From contig VBCQ01000119.1 in assembly GCA_005882155.1 (NCBI GenBank), positions 1 to 5,164 on the forward strand: a stretch of 5,164 nucleotides of DNA, read 5' to 3'. This stretch comes from Betaproteobacteria bacterium. GTDB taxonomy: Bacteria; Pseudomonadota; Gammaproteobacteria; Burkholderiales; Burkholderiaceae_C. This document shows, piece after piece, positions 1-4,360 of this stretch. The notes below the pieces were generated by a model. The model had not been told where the DNA came from and searched no databases. It saw only the letters and a program-made list of their open reading frames with translations. The stretch's first letter is position 1; every line of letters starts with the position of its first letter. A program made the translations under genes and the position numbers.

Positions 1-1
1 C

Positions 2-394
2 AGCCTCCTGGCGAGTGACGCGGCAGCGCGCGCGCAAGCGATCCGCGGCCTCGCCTACATCGCGGCAAATTGCTACGCGACGATCGGCATCATCGATTTT
101 CCCGAGCGCTGGTGCGACAAGCCGGACGATGCGGTGCGGGCCCAGATGAACAAGGGATCGCGCGTTCGATTGCACGCGCTGTGGGACATGTTTGCCGATA
201 CCTTCCCGGCCACGCCTTTCCTCGGTGGCACCGAGCCGTCTGCGCTCGATCTGCTGGCCTGCGTCGTCAGCAAATGGTCGGGCTCGCGCGCGCATCTGCG
301 TGATGCGCGGCCGGCATTCTCCGAACTGCTGACGCGCATCGAGCAGCACCCACGCTTGAAGCCCGTGTTCGACCGGCATTGGCCGCCGGCTTGA
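2..394 (+). CDS. Glutathione S-transferase family protein, C-terminal part (5' end outside window)
   Basis: The reading frame is open from the window edge (first full codon at 2) to TGA at 392-394 and gives 130 residues. This is the all-helical C-terminal domain of a cytosolic GST-like protein; the thioredoxin-like, glutathione-binding N-terminal domain lies upstream of the window. Family hallmarks are the block TPFLGGTEPSALDLLACVV (the helix-6 N-capping box region, where the usual pattern is FLxGxxxSxADxxL) and the ending RIEQHPRLKPVFDRHW, which resembles the 'hP.l..v...hw' end of many proteobacterial GSTs. Members conjugate glutathione to electrophiles or act as reductases or isomerases; the substrate cannot be read from this half. 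The next gene follows within about 50 bp on the same strand, so the two may share a transcript. The frame shows no interruption. The family call is firm and the subclass is unknown. Confidence 0.85.
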   Translation, partial: SLLASDAAARAQAIRGLAYIAANCYATIGIIDFPERWCDKPDDAVRAQMNKGSRVRLHALWDMFADTFPATPFLGGTEPSALDLLACVVSKWSGSRAHLRDARPAFSELLTRIEQHPRLKPVFDRHWPPA

Positions 395-439
395 TCGTCT
401 CAGCTCAAGCGCACAACGTGTCCTTCGATCGGCGAGGCC

Positions 440-1468
440 TTGCCGTCGTGCCCGCTGGTGCGCACCGCGCACTGGATGACGCACGTGCAGTGGGACTGGC
501 AGACGCCGGTGTGGGGTCCGTGGATCGAAGCCTTGAGTGCGCACTGGCGCTTGCTGCGCTACGACTCGCGCGGTTGCGGGCTGTCGGACCGCGACACGCC
601 GGCACTCGCGCTGGACGACCTGGTGCACGACCTGGAAGCCGTGGTCGACGCGGCCGGGCTGGAGCGCTTTGCGTTGCTGGGCATGTCGCAGGGCGGGGCG
701 ATCGCGATCGCCTATGCGGCGCGCCATCCGCAGCGCGTGAGTCAGCTGGTGCTGTGCGATGGCTTCGCGCGCGGGGCGCTGCGCCGCGGCGCGGCATCGA
801 TCGCACCGCAGATGATCGACGCGCTGTGCTGCCTGATCGAAGGCGGTTGGGGGCAGGAGAACCCGGCGTTCCGGCAACTGTTCACCTCGCAGTTCTTTCC
901 GCGCGCCGATGCGGCGCAGGCTGAGGCCTTCAACGACTTGCAGCGCCTGTCGTGCTCGCCGACGCACGCGTCGCGCTGGCTGCGCGCCGGCGGCGAGATC
1001 GATGCCACGACAGAGCTGGCGCAAGTGCGCTGCCCGACCTTGGTGATGCACGGTCGAGGCGATGCCCGTGTGCCCTTCGACGAAGGGCGCTTCATCGCGG
1101 CTGGCATCGCCGGCGCGCGCTTCGAACTGCTGGACACCGACAACCACGTGCCGCTCGCCGGCGAAGCGGCATTCGATGCGGCGCACACCTTGCTGCGCGG
1201 GTTTCTGCCCGGCGCCGATGCGGGCATCGACCCGGCGTTCATGGCACTGACGCCGCGCGAACGCGAGCTGCTCGATCTGGTGGCCCGCGGCCTGGACAAC
1301 ATGCAGATCGCAGCGCGGCTCGGGCGAGCCGAGAAGACGGTGCGCAACAACGTGTCGGCGCTGTTCGCGACACTGCAAGTCGAGAGTCGCGCGCAAGCTA
1401 TCGTGCGCGCCCGCGAGGCGGGCTTCGGCAAGGCGAGCGACGAGTCGGGGCTGCGGTCCCGGGACTGA
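440..1468 (+). CDS. Alpha/beta hydrolase with C-terminal LuxR-type HTH domain; N-terminus doubtful
   Basis: The 342-residue frame starts from TTG at 440; GTG 458 and ATG 476 are alternatives. Residues ~5-258 form an alpha/beta hydrolase fold. They include YDSRGCGLSD, the nucleophile elbow GMSQGG (Ser83), acid candidate Asp208 in MHGRGD, and His236 in DTDNHVPL, so the Ser-Asp-His triad is complete. Residues ~269-330 form a LuxR/GerE DNA-binding domain (MALTPRERELLDLVARGLDN, then IAARLGRAEKTVRNNVSALF). Such proteins are probably cytoplasmic regulators whose hydrolase-like domain senses or processes a ligand; the ligand here is unknown. From recollection, family members have about 20 more residues, containing an SFDG-like stretch, before LVRTAHWMTH. 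Here no ATG or ribosome binding site precedes the frame. Frame 1 from TTG 391, overlapping the GST stop as TTGA, encodes SFDRRGLAVVPAG, which fits that missing start. A small deletion or frameshift near 454-459 is therefore likely. The family call is firm; the start and functionality are uncertain. Confidence 0.85.
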   Translation: MPSCPLVRTAHWMTHVQWDWQTPVWGPWIEALSAHWRLLRYDSRGCGLSDRDTPALALDDLVHDLEAVVDAAGLERFALLGMSQGGAIAIAYAARHPQRVSQLVLCDGFARGALRRGAASIAPQMIDALCCLIEGGWGQENPAFRQLFTSQFFPRADAAQAEAFNDLQRLSCSPTHASRWLRAGGEIDATTELAQVRCPTLVMHGRGDARVPFDEGRFIAAGIAGARFELLDTDNHVPLAGEAAFDAAHTLLRGFLPGADAGIDPAFMALTPRERELLDLVARGLDNMQIAARLGRAEKTVRNNVSALFATLQVESRAQAIVRAREAGFGKASDESGLRSRD

Positions 1469-1502
1469 GCGGTCGATTCCCCGCGATCGGGACGGCGGTC
1501 CC

Positions 1503-1531
1503 CTGACGGCGCAACGAGCAGAGCCTGTAAT
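1503..1531 (+). promoter_or_regulatory. Candidate sigma-70 promoter for the small gene at 1592
   Basis: CTGACG at 1503-1508 matches 4 of 6 bases of the -35 consensus TTGACA. TGTAAT at 1526-1531 matches 5 of 6 of TATAAT, and the spacer is 17 bp. The mismatch in the -10 box falls on the highly conserved second A, which weakens the call. Transcription would start near 1538 and leave a leader of roughly 55 nt before the GTG at 1592. It sits in the only sizeable gap between the hydrolase and the next gene, where a promoter is expected. Confidence 0.35.
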
Positions 1532-1541
1532 GGACACAGGC
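1523..1541. promoter_or_regulatory. Inverted repeat over the candidate -10 box, possible operator
   Basis: GCCTGT at 1523-1528 and ACAGGC at 1536-1541 form a perfect 6-bp inverted repeat with a 7-nt spacer, centred just downstream of the candidate -10 box. A related half, GCCTGTCATG at 1550-1559, matches GCCTGTAATG at 1523-1532 in 9 of 10 bases, giving a direct repeat with a 27-bp register. The position over the promoter and start site would suit a repressor site. The regulator is unknown, and chance is possible at this length. Confidence 0.3.
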
Positions 1542-1580
1542 CAGCCGATGCCTGTCATGTCGATGGCGGCGGGCCTTCCG

Positions 1581-1585
1581 AGGAG
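1581..1585 (+). promoter_or_regulatory. Ribosome binding site deciding the GTG start at 1592
   Basis: AGGAG lies six bases before GTG 1592. It is one of the clearest Shine-Dalgarno sequences in the window and is the main reason to accept the GTG start of the small unknown gene. Confidence 0.6.
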
Positions 1586-1591
1586 CCTGCC

Positions 1592-1900
1592 GTGTCAACC
1601 ACGTCCGATTCGCCCGAGTTCACGTTGCCTGTCGCCGGAGGCCACCACATCAGCGTCGCCCGAGACCCGCAAGGGCGCGCGTGCTACTGGATCAGCGATG
1701 GCGCCGCACCGGCGCGTGCCGATCTGTCCGACCTCATCGCGCGGTGCTCGCGCGAGGCCGACATGCTGCGCCGACAAGCCCATGCGCAGGCGCTGGAAGC
1801 CATCGTCGAAGCGCTGCGACGCGTGCTGCGTCGCCCGCGCTTAGGCCAGCCGAACGACGTGCCCGTCGAGCGGGCTCGCTCGACCGGCGTGCAAATCTGA
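1592..1900 (+). CDS. Small hypothetical protein, 102 residues
   Basis: I do not recognise this protein. The frame begins at GTG 1592 behind a good AGGAG site and ends at TGA 1898-1900. The N-terminal half (about residues 8-45) looks like a short beta-rich unit, with GGHHISVARDPQGRACYWISDG. The second half (about 45-85) should be a long amphipathic helix rich in Arg, Ala and Leu, with LIARCSREADMLRRQAHAQA followed by LEAIVEALRRVLRR, and the tail is basic and probably disordered. There is no signal peptide, membrane segment or metal-binding Cys cluster (only Cys32 and Cys52 in the chain). The basic helix could serve oligomerisation or nucleic-acid contact, but this is guesswork. It has its own candidate promoter and does not overlap its neighbours. 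The ribosome binding site, promoter and coherent composition support a real gene. Confidence 0.6.
   Translation: MSTTSDSPEFTLPVAGGHHISVARDPQGRACYWISDGAAPARADLSDLIARCSREADMLRRQAHAQALEAIVEALRRVLRRPRLGQPNDVPVERARSTGVQI
1865..1884. other. Perfect 8-bp hairpin at the 3' end of the small gene
   Basis: GTCGAGCG (1865-1872) pairs fully with CGCTCGAC (1877-1884) around a four-base loop. The stem lies inside the last codons of the 1592-1900 gene, 13 bases before its stop codon, and next to the point where the NhaR remnant begins. No T-run follows, so it is not a standard intrinsic terminator. It may act as a weak terminator or RNA-stabilising structure, or be a by-product of GC-rich coding. Confidence 0.35.
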
Positions 1901-1901
1901 A

Positions 1902-2099
1902 GTCAGCCGCTGCGTCGCCATCAGCGGGGTGCAGCGCGAGCTCGGCGTCAAGGCCATCGGCCGCACCGAGGCAGTGACGGAGCAGTTCTATGCGATCTCG
2001 GTGCAGCGCCTGCTCAAGCATCCGGCGGTCGTGGCGATCACCTCGGCCGCGCGGCAGAAGCTGTTTCGCAGCACGGCACGCGTGTCAACGCCGCCGTGA
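1902..2099 (+). pseudogene. nhaR: C-terminal remnant of an NhaR-type LysR transcriptional regulator
   Basis: Frame 3 encodes about 65 residues ending at TGA 2097-2099. The stretch ELGVKAIGRTEAVTEQFYAI (from 1938), followed by SVQRLLKHPAVVAI and SAARQKLF, matches my recollection of the extreme C-terminus of NhaR, the LysR-type activator of the Na+/H+ antiporter gene nhaA. A full NhaR is about 300 residues. Here the winged helix-turn-helix and nearly all of the effector-binding domain are missing. The frame is closed upstream by TAG at 1842, there is no credible start or ribosome binding site, and similarity fades before ~1930. GTG 1929 could at most give a 56-residue peptide. The piece overlaps the 3' end of the convergent permease by about 15 bp. 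No nhaA lies in the window. It is best read as a truncated relic. The family call is fairly sure, though another LysR subfamily with a similar tail is possible. Confidence 0.65.
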
Positions 2100-2999
2100 C
2101 GAGACGACGATGCCGGCGACGATCAGCGCGAACGCGAGCGCATGGAACGCGCGCGGCGCTTCGCCGAGCACCGCGGCCGACAGCAGCGCGGCAAAGAGCG
2201 GCGTGAGGTTGCCGAAGAACGCGGCCAGCGCTGGCCCGGCGTGCGTGACACCGAGGCCCCAGCAGCGATAGGCGATGATCGACGGCCCGACCGCGACGTA
2301 GACAAGCGCCGCCACGACCCAGCCGTTCCATTCGATCGGCGCCGCGCCGGCAAGCGTCTCGCCGAGCGCAGCAGGCGCTGCGCCGAGCAGGCCGAACAGC
2401 GTTTGTACGAGCAGGAATTCGGCCCAGTTCCAGTCGGGCCGCGCGCTGCCGCGCATCGATTCGCTGGGGCGCACGAGCAGCCAGCTGTAGAACGCCCACG
2501 CGATGATCGCGACCAGCACATACAGGTCGCCGACCACGAAGTGCACGCGCGCCAGCGCCGCCAGGTCGCCGCGCGCGATGACGATCAGCACGCCGGCCAC
2601 CGACAGCGCGGCACCGACAAGCTGGCGGCGCGACGGATGCTCGTGATGGAACATCGCGCCGACCGCGAGCATCCACACCGGCAAGCTGGCGGCGATCAGC
2701 GTCACGTTGATCGGCGTCGAGGTGACGAGCGCGAGGTATTGCAGCGCGTTGTAGGTGCCCACGCCGAGCAGCCCGATCGCGAGCAGGTAGGGCCAACGCT
2801 GCATCACGGCGCGCGGTTCGCGCAGCACGCGCCAGCCGAGCGGCAGCAGGAACAACGCGGCGATCGCCCAGCGCAGAAAGTTCAGCGTCAGCGGCGGGAC
2901 GCTGCCGACCGTGAGGCGACCGACGACGGCGTTGCCCGCCCACAGCAGCGGCGGCAAGGTCATCAGCAACGCGGTGCGCGGCGTGATCCGCGTCGTCAT
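2085..2999 (-). CDS. EamA/DMT family inner-membrane permease
   Basis: This 304-residue protein starts at ATG 2999-2997. That start overlaps the upstream gene's TGA as ATGA, so I prefer it over GTG 3032, which would add 11 polar residues. It has about ten hydrophobic segments, near residues 9-28, 38-55, 70-90, 97-117, 125-143, 157-176, 194-213, 226-246, 255-277 and 284-300. They form two EamA repeats (about 10-141 and 157-300). Typical family motifs are LLWAGNAVVGR in the first helix, TPINVTLIAASLPVWMLAVG closing the first repeat, and GPALAAFFGNLTPLFAALLS followed by LGEAPRAFHALAFALIVAG in the second. Length and layout match full-size members, and the basic SSRRR tail should be cytoplasmic. 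Members export or import amino acids, nucleotide bases or other small metabolites; the substrate cannot be predicted. Translation is probably coupled to the DUF2007 gene, since no strong ribosome binding site precedes the ATG. The gene is intact. Confidence 0.92.
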   Translation of the reverse strand: MTTRITPRTALLMTLPPLLWAGNAVVGRLTVGSVPPLTLNFLRWAIAALFLLPLGWRVLREPRAVMQRWPYLLAIGLLGVGTYNALQYLALVTSTPINVTLIAASLPVWMLAVGAMFHHEHPSRRQLVGAALSVAGVLIVIARGDLAALARVHFVVGDLYVLVAIIAWAFYSWLLVRPSESMRGSARPDWNWAEFLLVQTLFGLLGAAPAALGETLAGAAPIEWNGWVVAALVYVAVGPSIIAYRCWGLGVTHAGPALAAFFGNLTPLFAALLSAAVLGEAPRAFHALAFALIVAGIVVSSRRR

Positions 3000-3304
3000 C
3001 GCACGGGCATCAGTGCGCCGCAGTTCCAGCACTGCTCGAATGGCCCGTCGATCCGCTCATGGCACGCCGGGCAGACCCAATGCCGAGTCGGTCCGTGGCG
3101 CAATTGATCGAGCAGCGTGCGCGCCGCATCGAGCTGCGCGTCGTCGCTGACCCAGACTTCGGGCAGCGACTGATCGGGCGGGATTTCGCCGGCGATGCTG
3201 CTCGCGTAGGCGCGCTGCACGGTGGCATCGATGCCGCCTTGCGTGAGCATGTCGGCCCACAAGGTGGCGATGGCAAGGTTGGGGGCGGTGGTAAGGCGGC
3301 GCAT
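2996..3304 (-). CDS. DUF2007-type protein with C-terminal zinc ribbon
   Basis: This 102-residue protein starts at ATG 3304-3302. Longer in-frame starts would run into the divergent oxidoreductase and add Cys/Met/Pro-rich nonsense. Residues 1-68 (MRRLTTAPNLAIATLWADML, then TQGGIDATVQRAY, and PEVWVSDDAQLDAARTLLDQ) match DUF2007, a ferredoxin-like alpha/beta domain annotated as a putative signal-transducing module. Residues 76-97 form a zinc ribbon with two CxxC knuckles, Cys78/Cys81 and Cys92/Cys95 (VCPACHERIDGPFEQCWNCG). The protein is soluble and cytoplasmic, with no signal peptide. Its biochemical role is not established; binding of a protein or nucleotide partner is an inference. Its TGA overlaps the permease ATG, so the two form a coupled operon, though I know of no functional link. 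No good Shine-Dalgarno precedes the ATG. Confidence 0.85.
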   Translation of the reverse strand: MRRLTTAPNLAIATLWADMLTQGGIDATVQRAYASSIAGEIPPDQSLPEVWVSDDAQLDAARTLLDQLRHGPTRHWVCPACHERIDGPFEQCWNCGALMPVR

Positions 3305-3368
3305 CGGGGCAGGCTCGAACAAACACTGGCACGATACCGGACTTCTCGCAGCGCCAGTGGAGAACGCC
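3305..3368. promoter_or_regulatory. Divergent promoter region with 7-bp inverted repeat
   Basis: These 64 bp separate the DUF2007 gene from the oxidoreductase and must carry the starts for both directions if each is transcribed locally. CACTGGC at 3324-3330 and GCCAGTG at 3353-3359 are perfect inverted arms with a 22-nt spacer. The second arm ends on the first G of the oxidoreductase's Shine-Dalgarno, so it could be a dimeric-regulator site or an RNA stem limiting ribosome access. I find no convincing -35/-10 pair; TATCGT on the minus strand is only a 4 of 6 match. Confidence 0.4.
3359..3363 (+). promoter_or_regulatory. Ribosome binding site of the quinone oxidoreductase
   Basis: GGAGA lies five bases before ATG 3369 and decides this start over the upstream in-frame ATG 3222, which would lie inside the opposing DUF2007 gene. 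Confidence 0.6.
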
Positions 3369-4320
3369 ATGACGAGCACCAGCCAAGCCATTCGCATCGA
3401 GCAGTTCGGCGGACCCGAGGTGCTGCAGCTGACGCAGCTGCCGGTGGGCGAACCCGGGCCGGGACAGATTCGCATCCGCCACCATGCGTGCGGGCTCAAC
3501 TTCATCGATGTCTACCATCGCACGGGGCTGTATCCGAACGCCTTGCCGCTGAGCTTGGGGATGGAGGGTGCCGGCATCGTCGAAGCGGTCGGCGATGGCG
3601 TCGAGCATCTGCGGGTTGGCGACCGCGCAGCCTATGCGAGCAACCCACCCGGCGCGTATTGCGAGGCGCGCGTGATGCCGGCGACTTGCGTCGTGCGATT
3701 GCAAGGGCCTGACCGCGCAGTACCTGCTCAAGCGAACGCTGCCGCAAGGCGGTCTGCACGCGGGCGATTTCGTGCTGTTTCATGCCGCGGCCGGCGGGGT
3801 CGGGTTGATCGCCTGCCAGTGGGCGCGTGCACTCGGCTTGCAGCTGATCGGAACCGCCGGCAGCGATGCCAAGTGCGAGCTCGCACGCGAGCACGGTGCG
3901 GCGCATGCGATCAACTACCGCCGCGAAGATTTTGTCGCGCGGGTCAAGGAGATCACCGGCGGCAAGGGCGTCAAGGTGGTCTACGACTCGATCGGCAAAG
4001 ACACGTTCGAGCGCTCGCTCGACTGCTTGCGGCCACTCGGCCTGATGGTCAGCTTCGGCAACGCATCGGGTCCGGTGCCGCCATTCTCGATCGGCGTGCT
4101 CGGGCCGAAGGGCTCACTGCATCTGACGCGGGCGACGCTGTTCACCCACATCGCGACGCGCGAGAACACGCAGGCGATGGCCGATGAATTGTTCGAGGTC
4201 GTGCAAAGCGGCGCGGTGAAGATCCGCATCGGCCAGCGCTATCGGCTGGCGGATGCGGCGCAGGCGCAGCGCGAGCTCGAAGCGCGCAACACCACGGGGT
4301 CGAGCGTGCTGATCCCGTGA
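3369..4320 (+). pseudogene. qor: NADPH:quinone oxidoreductase (zeta-crystallin type), broken by an internal deletion and frameshift
   Basis: The N-terminal part (3369-3701, 111 residues) reads in frame 3. It carries the GroES-like domain of the zinc-free quinone oxidoreductase branch of MDR enzymes: HHACGLNFIDVYHRTGLYPN and LGMEGAGIVEAVGDGV. The rest (3703-4320, 205 residues plus stop) reads in frame 1, with KGLTAQYLLKRTLPQGGLHA, the NADPH-binding AAAGGVGLIACQWA, and the family-typical end including VVYDSIGKDTFERSLDCLRP and SGAVKIRIGQRYRLADA. Between CVVRL and KGLTAQYL the family normally has about 14 more residues (PDGIS...AAAMML-like). Their absence plus the frame change implies a loss of about 41 bp near 3702. 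Adding 14 residues gives about 330, close to a normal Qor. The intact enzyme reduces quinones with NADPH in the cytoplasm by one-electron transfer. As written only fragments could be made; the frame-3 reading runs on as nonsense to 4187. An assembly error is an alternative. Confidence 0.8.
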
Positions 4321-4328
4321 AGCATTTC

Positions 4329-4351
4329 TCCCTCTCCCGGAGGGAGAGGGA
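4329..4351. terminator. Strong hairpin between convergent genes, probable bidirectional terminator
   Basis: TCCCTCTCCC (4329-4338) pairs perfectly with GGGAGAGGGA (4342-4351) across a three-base GGA loop. It begins eight bases after the oxidoreductase stop and ends nine bases before the stop of the convergent Ig-like gene, exactly where a shared terminator belongs. Neither strand has a proper T-run after the stem, so it is not a textbook intrinsic terminator. Similar CCCTCTCCC/GGGAGAGGG stems recur between genes in many GC-rich proteobacteria and may be a dispersed repeat family. Confidence 0.5.
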
Positions 4352-4360
4352 ATAGGCCAC

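Noticed and set aside
400..470. Minus-strand peptide SGHDGKASPIEGHVVRLS ending at a TGA (400-402)
   Set aside because: It looks protein-like, but the frame turns to ordinary shadow sequence upstream within the hydrolase gene, and I cannot assign it to any family.
379..924. Frame-1 reading opposite the hydrolase's own frame (also 952-1506)
   Set aside because: Apart from its first ~23 codons, which may be the displaced hydrolase N-terminus, it is Arg/Ala/Gly shadow sequence without family features.
1453..1502. GCGGTCCC repeated at 1453-1460 and 1495-1502
   Set aside because: An 8-bp repeat of common GC-rich words with no hairpin, symmetry or context that sets it apart from chance.
2142..3107. 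Long plus-strand frame of 321 codons opposite the permease
   Set aside because: It is antisense to a clear DMT permease, rich in Arg, Gln and Asp as expected from a shadow frame in GC-rich DNA, and has no recognisable domain.
3326..3342. Possible sigma-54 promoter, CTGGCACG at 3326-3333
   Set aside because: The -24 element matches well, but the -12 position reads CGGAC where TTGCA is needed, so the required GC doublet is absent.
3222..4187. One continuous frame-3 protein of 321 residues across the oxidoreductase
   Set aside because: It begins inside the opposing DUF2007 gene, and after 3701 it turns into Arg-rich nonsense while frame 1 carries the conserved oxidoreductase sequence.
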